Shown piece after piece: positions 26,643 through 35,087 of a stretch of 64,000 bases of DNA. The stretch is taken from assembly GCF_003449015.1 (NCBI RefSeq), contig NZ_QRGD01000002.1, positions 62,001 to 126,000 of the forward strand, read 5' to 3'. The notes beneath the pieces were generated by a model. It was not told where the DNA came from, searched no databases, and saw nothing but the letters and a program-made list of their open reading frames with translations. Numbering within the stretch: the stretch's first letter is position 1; every line of letters starts with the position of its first letter. The DNA comes from Aureibaculum luteum. Lineage in GTDB: Bacteria > Bacteroidota > Bacteroidia > Flavobacteriales > Flavobacteriaceae. Both the position numbers and the translations under genes were made by a program.

Positions 26643-28355
26643 TTAAAAACCTTCCGCACTATCATCACCTCTAGGGTCGGCACCACCTTCTAATTTGCCA
26701 TTAGGTAAAACTAAAATGGCATCTACTTTACCTATAATTCGAGAATTGCTTTGGTCAATGATATATCCTTTATTTCGCAAAGCAGGAAATATAATACTGT
26801 CAAAGGTAGTTTCAAATTTAATATCATCTGGATACCATTGATGATGGAATCTAGGCTGTGATACTGACTCTTGCATGGTCATATCGTATTCTAAAACATT
26901 TAAAATGTTTTGCATTACCGAGGTGATAATTGTAGAACCACCAGGCGTGCCAATCACCATTTTAAGTTTACCCTCTTTTTCTACAATTGTAGGTGTCATA
27001 GCACTTAACATTCTTTTTTGAGGGGCAATAGCATTAGCTTCGGCACCTAATAATCCAAACATATTTGGCTCACCAGGTTTAGAACTGAAGTCATCCATTT
27101 CATTATTTAGAAAGAATCCTGCATCCTTAACATACACTTTAGAGCCATAAGCTCCATTAATTGTAGTGGTAACTGCTACAGCGTTCCCAAATTGATCTAC
27201 AATAGAATAGTGTGTTGTTTCGTCACTTTCTGGTAGGGTGATTTCACCATACGTAATATCGGTAGATTTAGTGGCCTTATTCCAATTGAAATCAGACATT
27301 CTTTGCGATAAATAATAGGGTGAGAGTAAGGTATCAATAGGTACATGCACAAAATCAGGGTCGCCTAAAAATTCAGATCTATCGGCATAAGTTCTTCGTT
27401 CGGCTTCTGTTATTAATTGAACATATTCTAAAGAGTTATGGGCATATTGATTGATATTATAGGGCTCAATACTTTTTAAAATTTGACCAATACAAATACC
27501 ACCACTAGATGGTGGAGACATAGAAATGATCTTATTACCTTTATATTCAAATGTTATTGGGTTTCTCCATTGTGCTTCATAAGTTGCTAAATCTTCTTTT
27601 GTTATAATTCCACCTAAACTTTGAACATATTCCACCAAAAGATCAGCTGTCTTTCCTTTATAGAATTCATCTCTGCCATTATCTCTTATTCTTGTTAATG
27701 TTGACGCTAGTGCGGGGTATTTTATAGTATCACCAACCTGCCATTCTTTATCTAGAAGGATAGTGCGTTTGTTTGCTTTCTCAAAAAGAGGTCTGTATGC
27801 ATTAAACATTCTCGCTTGGTGCTTGGTAACAACAACACCGTTAGTTGCCAAATCTATGGCAGGTTGCATAAGTTTTTCAATGGGTAGGGTACCAAATTTT
27901 TTATGAACTTCAAATAACCCAGCCACAGTGCCAGGCACGCCGACAGCCATAGCTCCCAAGGTGCTTTTATTGGGAATTACATTCTCTTTTTTATCTAAAT
28001 ACATATCTCTCGAGGCTTTGAGAGGAGCTTTTTCACGATAATCAATACTTCCTGTTTTACCATCCTTTAATCGATAAACCATAAAACCACCACCTCCAAT
28101 ATTGCCTGCAAATGGATAGGAGACAAGCAATGATAAATCAGTGGCAACCATAGCATCAAATGCATTTCCTCCCTGTTTCATAATGGCTAATCCAATTTTG
28201 GAAGCCTCTTCTCTTGCAGATACCACCATGGCAGAATCGGCAAGAATGCCATAGGTTCTATTATCTTCGGTTTCAAGTATTGAAGTATTTGGGGCACTTT
28301 TTTTACATTGTATCACAAGGAAGCAAATGCTTAAAATAAGTAGGATTTTTTTCAT
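26643..28355 (-). CDS. ggt: Gamma-glutamyltransferase
   Basis: This secreted N-terminal nucleophile hydrolase removes or transfers the gamma-glutamyl group of glutathione and related peptides. The 570-residue precursor begins with a lipoprotein-type signal (FLVIQCKK, Cys 17). Autocleavage should occur before Thr 381 in SDETTHYSIVDQ, making the small subunit. The oxyanion loop GTPGGSTIITSV is visible near residue 470. The final EGGADPRGDDSAEGF is the usual C-terminus. It may recycle peptide nitrogen and sulfur in the periplasm. Confidence 0.95.
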   Translation of the reverse strand: MKKILLILSICFLVIQCKKSAPNTSILETEDNRTYGILADSAMVVSAREEASKIGLAIMKQGGNAFDAMVATDLSLLVSYPFAGNIGGGGFMVYRLKDGKTGSIDYREKAPLKASRDMYLDKKENVIPNKSTLGAMAVGVPGTVAGLFEVHKKFGTLPIEKLMQPAIDLATNGVVVTKHQARMFNAYRPLFEKANKRTILLDKEWQVGDTIKYPALASTLTRIRDNGRDEFYKGKTADLLVEYVQSLGGIITKEDLATYEAQWRNPITFEYKGNKIISMSPPSSGGICIGQILKSIEPYNINQYAHNSLEYVQLITEAERRTYADRSEFLGDPDFVHVPIDTLLSPYYLSQRMSDFNWNKATKSTDITYGEITLPESDETTHYSIVDQFGNAVAVTTTINGAYGSKVYVKDAGFFLNNEMDDFSSKPGEPNMFGLLGAEANAIAPQKRMLSAMTPTIVEKEGKLKMVIGTPGGSTIITSVMQNILNVLEYDMTMQESVSQPRFHHQWYPDDIKFETTFDSIIFPALRNKGYIIDQSNSRIIGKVDAILVLPNGKLEGGADPRGDDSAEGF

Positions 28356-28463
28356 TTAAATAAAATTATAAGAACCTTTATGCTTATGGTTATTTAGATA
28401 AGTCGTTGTAGGATATGTTATTAATTATTGTTTCAACAGAAAAATAATTAGACGAATATACCT

Positions 28464-29057
28464 CTATTTATTAAGTATTATTTTTGTTTGTTCAGATGAT
28501 AAGTTACGTAAATCTTCAAAGAAGGTTGTAAAGTCATCTTCAAAATCAGTATAATAAAGTTGTAAATCTTCAATGGCTAAATTCATTTTAGAGATGTTTT
28601 TTGTTCTCTTATTCATACCTATTAATACCGTTTCTATCCCTTCGATAGTTCTGTAATTGTACAACCAATTGTCTTTAATCATATAAGGCAATAGCTTTTT
28701 AATTTTTTCAGGTAGAATTTCATGATTGTCCGTTAATAATGTATAAAACTGTTGTGTATAAGCATTCAATTCTATATCGCTGTATACTAACCAGTTTTTG
28801 GCCAAATAGTGATCATATAAAATATCAATAATTACTCCATTATAATGTCTGTATCTTGGGTGAAGTCTTTTTTTACTCTTTCTTACAATTGGGTGTGTAT
28901 CTGTAAATGAATCAATTTTTCGATGGAGTTGAATTCCTTTTTGAACGGCAATGGGAAGGTGTTTATATTTATTTCCAACAATGCCATCAGCAATAAAATT
29001 ACCAATTTTAAGTAGATCGTTATTACCAGATAAATAAATATGTGCTAAAAAATTCAT
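28464..29057 (-). CDS. ACP phosphodiesterase (AcpH/DUF479 family)
   Basis: The 197-residue start MNFLAHIYLSGNNDLLKIGNF is typical of acyl-carrier-protein phosphodiesterase, which removes 4'-phosphopantetheine from holo-ACP. The HD-like residues appear in GIQLHRKIDSFTDTHP (near residues 41-56), and a later DILYDHYLAKNW carries another conserved His. No signal peptide; cytoplasmic. It lies between the ggt gene and a pair of secreted paralogs, with sizeable gaps, so it is probably its own unit. Confidence 0.88.
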   Translation of the reverse strand: MNFLAHIYLSGNNDLLKIGNFIADGIVGNKYKHLPIAVQKGIQLHRKIDSFTDTHPIVRKSKKRLHPRYRHYNGVIIDILYDHYLAKNWLVYSDIELNAYTQQFYTLLTDNHEILPEKIKKLLPYMIKDNWLYNYRTIEGIETVLIGMNKRTKNISKMNLAIEDLQLYYTDFEDDFTTFFEDLRNLSSEQTKIILNK

Positions 29058-29315
29058 TTTGGAAAGGTAGGAAAAAAAGTCTTCAGTCCATCTTCTTCAA
29101 TTGGTAGTTTTTCTGTATTATTTAATTAGAAGTAATTTGAGCTTGAAGTTTTGAACAAGTGTTATATTGATTAATTATTATAACACCAAACTTCACAATG
29201 ACCTGAACGAAATTATTTTAATAATAATAAATTTCGTCAACGAATTAGGTATGTACTATTGAACTAAACGTAAAATGAATGTAGGATATAAATAAAAATT
29301 TAAGTTGCCTTTTTC

Positions 29316-30014
29316 TTATTTAACAGGTTTTTCAAATAACCAATCCATTTTTTGAAAAGCAGCTATAAGACTGGATTTTTGGCTCGTTTTACATACAAAA
29401 AAGTCATAATTGGATATCATTGCTGTTAGTCCTTTTGAATTAATTCCTGCATTAGCAGAACTTAAATAGTAGCTTGGCCAATCATTAGCCCTAATTGATC
29501 TGAATTTATATTTTTCTGTATGCAACATATTGGCTAATGCCTTTTTTGCACCTTTTGCATCTTCACTATACCCCATTAATTTATAGAAAGTTAGTAATTG
29601 CCCAACGGCATCTTTAAAATATAAAATATCGTTTTGAGCTTTGGTCCATTTGGCTAAAAGAGGGTTGGGTTCTATAACAATTTCACCTTTAAAATTCTTT
29701 TTATTCCAATTAGGAATAGATTGAACAGCTATATCCTTATAGACGTAGTCAAATTTCTTTGGATCTAAAAGAGCCAGCCAAATTTTTTCGGTAATATCTA
29801 TAACTTCTTCCTCATTGTAAAAAGAACTTCCTAATAATGATACGATATTTTGAATATCGGCTTTTTTAAAATTAGCCTCTTTTAAGTTGGGTTTTACTTT
29901 TTTATATTCCTTTATAGTACTGTGGAAACGTATTGCAGAATAATCTGGTTGAGCAAAAAGGTCAACATTAAATGTAATTAACGCTAAACAGATAAATATG
30001 ATGTTTTTCATCAT
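29316..30014 (-). CDS. Secreted protein of unknown function, tandem paralog A
   Basis: The 232-residue protein has a signal peptide ending near VDLFAQ. No family is recognised. It aligns end to end with the neighbouring gene at 30124-30822. Shared elements include DYSxxxF near the mature N-terminus, an EPNPxLxxWT motif near residue 118, and closing segments KGLTAMI / KGLVALV and KMDWLFEKP / KIEWDFIQP. Mostly helical content is likely. The pair arose by local duplication. The gap between them holds a hairpin, so each may be transcribed separately. Confidence 0.75.
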   Translation of the reverse strand: MMKNIIFICLALITFNVDLFAQPDYSAIRFHSTIKEYKKVKPNLKEANFKKADIQNIVSLLGSSFYNEEEVIDITEKIWLALLDPKKFDYVYKDIAVQSIPNWNKKNFKGEIVIEPNPLLAKWTKAQNDILYFKDAVGQLLTFYKLMGYSEDAKGAKKALANMLHTEKYKFRSIRANDWPSYYLSSANAGINSKGLTAMISNYDFFVCKTSQKSSLIAAFQKMDWLFEKPVK

Positions 30015-30061
30015 GTTGTCATTAGTTTTTATTTATTAATTGCTGGTTCGGCGTTGTATGG

Positions 30062-30094
30062 AAAAAAACCGCTCCCTTAAAGAACGGTTTTTTA
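30062..30094 (-). terminator. Terminator of tandem paralog B
   Basis: On the minus strand CCGTTC pairs with GAGCGG (one G-T pair), with A- and T-runs outside the stem. It starts about 30 bp past the stop at 30124. Confidence 0.65.
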
Positions 30095-30123
30095 ATTACT
30101 TGAGTATAATTTTTTTATAAATT

Positions 30124-30822
30124 TTAGGGTTGAATAAAATCCCATTCAATTTTTTTGAAAAGTTCTGTTATTTCATCCTTCTTTTCAAGTTTACAAACGA
30201 TGATGTTATAATATCCTTTCGTAACCAAAGCTACTAATCCTTTTGGTGCTAAATCGGCATTTACAGTTTCTAAATAAGAATAGGCCCAATCGTCATCTTT
30301 AGGATCTTGAAAGTTAATATTTTTTGTGATTAGTAATTCATTAAACGATGATTTCACACCTTCAGCATCATCACCATAAGTAATTAAATCATAGTGACTT
30401 AATATTTTACTTAATGCCAATTGAAAATAGGGGAATTCGTCGCTATTGATCGTCCATTCCGTAAGGTATGGGTTAGGTTCTAATACCAATTCACCATTAG
30501 CATTTACTTGGCCCCAATTATTAATTGTTTTTACGGCAAAATCCTTAAAAACAAAATCAAATAGTTTAGGGTTAGAAAAAGCCAACCATGCTTTATCTAC
30601 AATGTCTTTTTTTTCTTTCTCTGAGTAAAGTGAATCGCCAAGATTATCAATAATACTTGATAATAATTCTTTATCGATACCTAATTCTTGAGTTCTGGGT
30701 TCGTCGTTTTTGTATTCATATATTTTACTACTGAAAATAACCTTAGAGTAGTCAGTTGTTTGAGAAACTGCCACATAGGTGAATACTGTAAATGTTAAAA
30801 TAGAGAGTAGTGTTCTTTTCAT
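30124..30822 (-). CDS. Secreted protein of unknown function, tandem paralog B
   Basis: This 232-residue protein has a signal peptide (MKRTLLSILTFTVFTYVAVSQ) and the same length as its neighbour at 29316-30014. It keeps LEPNPYLTEWT near residue 118 and the closing KGLVALVTKGYYNIIVCK. Sequence divergence between the copies is large, so the duplication is old or diverging fast. The copies conserve a helical region SxIxxLGxSxYxExE near residue 55. Function is unknown; periplasmic or secreted location is inferred from the signal peptide. Confidence 0.75.
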   Translation of the reverse strand: MKRTLLSILTFTVFTYVAVSQTTDYSKVIFSSKIYEYKNDEPRTQELGIDKELLSSIIDNLGDSLYSEKEKKDIVDKAWLAFSNPKLFDFVFKDFAVKTINNWGQVNANGELVLEPNPYLTEWTINSDEFPYFQLALSKILSHYDLITYGDDAEGVKSSFNELLITKNINFQDPKDDDWAYSYLETVNADLAPKGLVALVTKGYYNIIVCKLEKKDEITELFKKIEWDFIQP

Positions 30823-31048
30823 AGAGTTACTTTAATTACACTTCGCTTTTACACACGAAAATTAATAATATTTTAGTGAAATAATATTAATTTTATTAAT
30901 ACAATAAATTAAAATAGAATTTAGGGGTTCTATAAGACTGCTAAAGTAACGAATATTTCATTACATTACAATAAAATCAATATAAAGTATGGTTTTCTAT
31001 TTAAATGGTAAGAAAATGATAGTATTCTGTTTATTTAATAAAAAAACA

Positions 31049-31060
31049 TACCGATTGGTC
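31049..31060. promoter_or_regulatory. Distant copy of the TetR operator core
   Basis: TACCGATTGGTC carries the same ten central bases as the operator at 4021-4036 (ACCGATTGGT). It lies about 230 bp before paralog B and 60 bp after the dnaN stop. Flanking bases do not extend the palindrome, so this may be chance. Confidence 0.3.
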
Positions 31061-31119
31061 TTAAAATAAGCCTTAAAAACAGTAATTAAAATAATAAAAT
31101 AAAAGGGACTTAAAAGGTA

Positions 31120-32238
31120 TTATCCATTTAACATTACAGGCATAACAAGCATTGTAATGTGCTCACCTTCTTCTAATCCATCAATTGGAGTTAAAATTCC
31201 AGCTCTATTGGGTAATGACATTTCTAATAAAATTTCATTTGATTCTAAATTGTTTAACATTTCTGATAAAAATTTAGAATTAAAACCTATTTGCATATCA
31301 TCACCTTCGTAGTTACATTTTAGGCGTTCATCTGCTTTATTTGAAAAGTCAATATCTTCTGCGGAGATATTTAATTCAGTACCTGCCATTTTTAAACGTA
31401 TTTGATGTGTCGTTTTACTTGAGAATATAGAAACACGACGAACAGAATTTAAAAATGAACTTCTTTCTAAGGTTAATTTATTTGGGTTCTCTTTTGGGAT
31501 AACCGCTTCGTAGTTTGGATATTTACCATCAATTAAACGACAAACTAAAACTGTTTTATCAATAGAAAATTTAGCGTTTGCGTCGTTATATTCAACGATC
31601 ACATCCTCTTGCGAACCTGATAAAATATTCTTTAATAAGTTTAATGGTTTTTTAGGCATTATGAACTCAGCGACTTCACTTGCACTAACATCATTACGAG
31701 TATATTTAACCAGTTTATGAGCATCTGTAGCTACAAAAGTTAAATTTTCTTTAGAGAACTGAAAGAAAACACCACTCATTACAGGTCGTAAATCGTCGTT
31801 ACCAGAAGCAAAAATAGTTTTAGATATAGCTGTTGCTAATATATCTCCTGTTATTACCGTTTTACTTGGTTCTTCTAACTCAACTGCTTTCGGAAATTCT
31901 TCTCCATCAGCATACGCTAAGGCATACTTACCACTTTCAGAACTGATTTCAAGCGTATTATTTTCTTCAACCACAAAAGTTAAGGGTTGTTCTGGAAAAG
32001 TTTTTAAAGTATCTAATAATAATCTGGCATTGATGGCAACTTTACCATCTTCATCAGCCTCAGCTTCAATAATTGTAGTCATTGTAGTTTCTAAATCTGA
32101 TGCAGAAACTTTTAACTGATTATTTGACAATTCAAATAAGAAATTGTCTAAAATTGGTAATGTATTGCTATTATTGATAACACCTCCTAAAACTTGAAGT
32201 TGCTTTAATAATTGATTACTTGAAACTATAAATTTCAT
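31120..32238 (-). CDS. dnaN: DNA polymerase III sliding clamp (beta subunit)
   Basis: The beta clamp is a ring that tethers DNA polymerase to DNA. The ATG at 32238 (MKFIVSSNQLLKQLQVLGGV) is preferred over an in-frame start nine codons upstream. The 372 residues form three clamp domains, with SGVFFQF and FVATDAHKLV in the middle and the family C-terminus LVMPVMLNG. No dnaA lies next to it here, so this is not the classical dnaA-dnaN arrangement. It is transcribed divergently from the PIG-L gene. Confidence 0.97.
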   Translation of the reverse strand: MKFIVSSNQLLKQLQVLGGVINNSNTLPILDNFLFELSNNQLKVSASDLETTMTTIIEAEADEDGKVAINARLLLDTLKTFPEQPLTFVVEENNTLEISSESGKYALAYADGEEFPKAVELEEPSKTVITGDILATAISKTIFASGNDDLRPVMSGVFFQFSKENLTFVATDAHKLVKYTRNDVSASEVAEFIMPKKPLNLLKNILSGSQEDVIVEYNDANAKFSIDKTVLVCRLIDGKYPNYEAVIPKENPNKLTLERSSFLNSVRRVSIFSSKTTHQIRLKMAGTELNISAEDIDFSNKADERLKCNYEGDDMQIGFNSKFLSEMLNNLESNEILLEMSLPNRAGILTPIDGLEEGEHITMLVMPVMLNG

Positions 32239-32340
32239 CTCTGTATAATAGGTTAAAATGTTCAATGTTTAGTCACTACCTTTTTGCAGTAATTAAACGA
32301 GTTATATCAAAGCTCTCAATGATGTCTTATAATATATTTA

Positions 32341-32348
32341 CAAATATA
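32341..32348 (-). promoter_or_regulatory. Candidate -7 box for dnaN
   Basis: The minus strand reads TATATTTG (TAnnTTTG) about 103 bases before the dnaN ATG. A clear -33 element is not visible. Confidence 0.4.
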
Positions 32349-32411
32349 GATTAATATATAGGAGCTAAAAAAATAAATTTTACTGTTTTATTCACAATCG
32401 TAAATTTTAAG

Positions 32412-32419
32412 TAGATTTG
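32412..32419 (+). promoter_or_regulatory. Candidate -7 box for the PIG-L gene row
   Basis: TAGATTTG fits TAnnTTTG and lies 34 bases before the ATG at 32454. A good -33 element is not seen at normal spacing. Confidence 0.4.
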
Positions 32420-32453
32420 TGAGCCTAAGATTTAATTAGACTCATTAAAATTT

Positions 32454-34958
32454 ATGAAAAAAATACTATTATTACTGGTAATTCTTCTTTTTGTATTACC
32501 AATTAATGCTCAAAAGCCTAATAAATCCAGTACTTCTGAGATTTATGAATCTATACAGAAATTGAATTTTTTAGGAACAGTACTATATGTTGCAGCACAT
32601 CCGGATGATGAAAATACACGATTAATTTCCTATTTTTCCAATCATATTAAAGCCAGAACGGGATATTTGTCAATAACTAGAGGTGATGGTGGACAAAATT
32701 TGATAGGTTCTGAATTGCAAGAACTTTTAGGTGTTATAAGAACACAAGAGTTATTAGCTGCACGAAGAACAGATGGTGGTGAGCAATTTTTTTCAAGAGC
32801 TAAAGACTTTGGTTATTCTAAGCATCCTGATGAGACCTTATCTATATGGAATAAAGAGGAAGTTTTAAAAGATGTAGTTTCTATCATTAGAAAATTCAAA
32901 CCAGATGTAATTATTAATCGTTTCAATCATAGAACGCCAGGTACTACGCATGGGCATCATACGTCGTCAGCAATGTTAAGTGTAGAGGCATTTGATTTGG
33001 TTGGAGATAAAAATTTTAAAAGTCACAATTTATATGGAACGTGGCAACCAAAGAATTTATTTTTTAATACCTCTTGGTGGTTTTATGGAAGCCAAGAAAA
33101 ATTTGATAAAGCTGATAAAACAAATTTATTAAGTTTTGATATGGGAGTTTATTTTCCTTCTAAAGGATTGTCTAACCCTGAAATTGCGTCGTTAAGTAGA
33201 AGCCAACATAGATCACAAGGTTTTGGTAGTACGGGTTCTAGAGGTTCTGAATTAGAATATATAGAACTTTTAAAAGGTACAATGCCCAAAAATGGAAATA
33301 TTTTTGAAGGTGTTGATACTTCTTGGAACAGAGTAGATGGGGGTAAAGCCATTGCTGATATTTTGGGTAAAGTGCAACAAGATTTCGATTTTAAGAATCC
33401 AGACCATAGTATACCTGAATTAATGAAAGCCTATCAATTGATTGATAATTTACCTGAGGGTCATTGGAAATTTTTAAAATTACCTGAAATTAAAAGTGTT
33501 ATTGCAGCTTGTGCGGGCTTGTATTTAGAGGCCAAAGCAGAAAGTTCATTTAGTACTTTAAATGAAAAAGTGAATATTGACATCGAAGCCATCAATAGAA
33601 GTAATGTAACTATTAAATTAACGGCCGTTAATTTGATGACTTCCTTTAAAAGACCAATAGAAGGTCAAGAGTTTGCACACGTAAAAGATCTGGCCAATAA
33701 TCAATCATACACGTATACGGATCAACTTTACATTTCTGATAAAGAACAATTTACTGCTCCTTATTGGTTAACTGATGTGAGTACCTTGGGGATGTATAAA
33801 GTTACGGATCATTCATTAATAGGAAACCCAGAAACGCCACATAATGCCACCGCAGTCTTTAGTTTGGTTATTGATGGCTATCCTATAGACATAAAAAAGC
33901 CTATTGTTTATAAATATAACGATCCTGTAAAGGGTGAAGTGTACCAACCTTTTGAAATTTTACCAGAAGTAACCGCAAAAATTTCAAATAAGATAAATAT
34001 TTTTGCTGATAATTCAGCGAAAGAAATACCAGTAGTTATTAAATCATCAAAAGATAATTTATCAGGTTCTGTTAATTTATGTTACCCTTCTGATTGGAAA
34101 GTGAGTCCCGAAAAGATTGACTTTACCATCGCTAATAAAGGTGGAGAAAAAACAGTTGTTTTTACGGTAACACCACCAAACAATCAAAGTGAAGGATTAA
34201 TGTCACCTATTGTAACCATCGGCGATAGTATGTATACAAAAGAATTGATAAACATTGATTATGATCATATTCCGAAACAAACAATTTTAATGCCGTCAGA
34301 AGCTAAATTGGTGCGATTAGATATTAAAAAGAAAGGAAATTTAATAGGATATATTCAAGGTGCAGGAGATCAAATCCCTACCAGTTTAGCACAAATTGGT
34401 TTTAAAGTTGAGGAATTAAACGAAGACAATATAAGTTTAAAGTCATTGAATAAATACGATGCCGTTGTTTTGGGTATTAGAATATATAATGTAAGTGATA
34501 AAGCAAAATTTTATCAAGCTGCTCTTCATAAATATGTAGAAAATGGAGGTACATTAATTGTTCAATACAATACGAATAGAGGATTGAAAGTAGATACTGT
34601 TGCTCCTTATGAATTGAAATTATCAAGAGATAGGGTAGTGGAAGAAGATGCTACCGTAGGTTTTTTATCAGAAAAATACGGCTTGTTAACTTCACCGAAC
34701 AATATGGAGTCAGAAGATTTTGAGGGGTGGATTCAAGAACGTGGCTTGTATTTTCCAAATGAATGGAGTAAAGATTTTACACCAATATTATCAATGCATG
34801 ATAAAGGAGAGTCGGCAAAAAAAGGAAGTCTACTTATAGCAAAATACGGAAAAGGGCATTTCATATATACTGGGATTAGTTTTTTTAGAGAACTTCCTGC
34901 TGGTGTACCCGGAGCTTATAAATTATTCGCTAACATGATTTCAGTTGGTAAAAAATAA
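32454..34958 (+). CDS. Secreted PIG-L/LmbE-family deacetylase with extra C-terminal domains
   Basis: The 834-residue protein has a signal peptide ending at PINAQ (residue 20). A PIG-L domain follows, with the metal motif AAHPDDE at residues 47-53 and a later HGHHTSSAM near 170. This family removes acetyl groups from N-acetylglucosamine-type sugars. A beta-sandwich middle (about 380-610) precedes a C-terminal Rossmann-like region with KYDAVVLGIRIYN and GGTLIVQYNTNRG, similar to a glutamine-amidotransferase-like fold. It heads a tight row with a membrane peptide and a sodium/solute symporter, suggesting deacetylation outside the cell followed by uptake. Confidence 0.87.
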   Translation: MKKILLLLVILLFVLPINAQKPNKSSTSEIYESIQKLNFLGTVLYVAAHPDDENTRLISYFSNHIKARTGYLSITRGDGGQNLIGSELQELLGVIRTQELLAARRTDGGEQFFSRAKDFGYSKHPDETLSIWNKEEVLKDVVSIIRKFKPDVIINRFNHRTPGTTHGHHTSSAMLSVEAFDLVGDKNFKSHNLYGTWQPKNLFFNTSWWFYGSQEKFDKADKTNLLSFDMGVYFPSKGLSNPEIASLSRSQHRSQGFGSTGSRGSELEYIELLKGTMPKNGNIFEGVDTSWNRVDGGKAIADILGKVQQDFDFKNPDHSIPELMKAYQLIDNLPEGHWKFLKLPEIKSVIAACAGLYLEAKAESSFSTLNEKVNIDIEAINRSNVTIKLTAVNLMTSFKRPIEGQEFAHVKDLANNQSYTYTDQLYISDKEQFTAPYWLTDVSTLGMYKVTDHSLIGNPETPHNATAVFSLVIDGYPIDIKKPIVYKYNDPVKGEVYQPFEILPEVTAKISNKINIFADNSAKEIPVVIKSSKDNLSGSVNLCYPSDWKVSPEKIDFTIANKGGEKTVVFTVTPPNNQSEGLMSPIVTIGDSMYTKELINIDYDHIPKQTILMPSEAKLVRLDIKKKGNLIGYIQGAGDQIPTSLAQIGFKVEELNEDNISLKSLNKYDAVVLGIRIYNVSDKAKFYQAALHKYVENGGTLIVQYNTNRGLKVDTVAPYELKLSRDRVVEEDATVGFLSEKYGLLTSPNNMESEDFEGWIQERGLYFPNEWSKDFTPILSMHDKGESAKKGSLLIAKYGKGHFIYTGISFFRELPAGVPGAYKLFANMISVGKK

Positions 34959-34969
34959 GAACAAATCTA

Positions 34970-35077
34970 ATGAATGAGGATAAAAAATATACATGGCAAA
35001 AATTATATACCTGGGTTTTAGTAGCCAATGCGTTTTATGTGGTATTATTTTATCTAATAATGAAGATATTTTCATAA
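34970..35077 (+). CDS. 35-residue membrane protein, likely symporter partner
   Basis: ATG at 34970 to TAA at 35075-35077 encodes MNEDKKYTWQKLYTWVLVAN followed by a hydrophobic stretch and a short MKIFS tail. It would be one membrane helix with a charged cytoplasmic N-terminus. It starts 11 bp past the PIG-L stop and ends 10 bp before the symporter ATG. Small helices are known to precede some SSS-family symporters, as with YhdT or DUF4212 proteins. This protein is shorter and not clearly one of those families. Confidence 0.65.
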   Translation: MNEDKKYTWQKLYTWVLVANAFYVVLFYLIMKIFS

Positions 35078-35087
35078 AAAAATAGCT

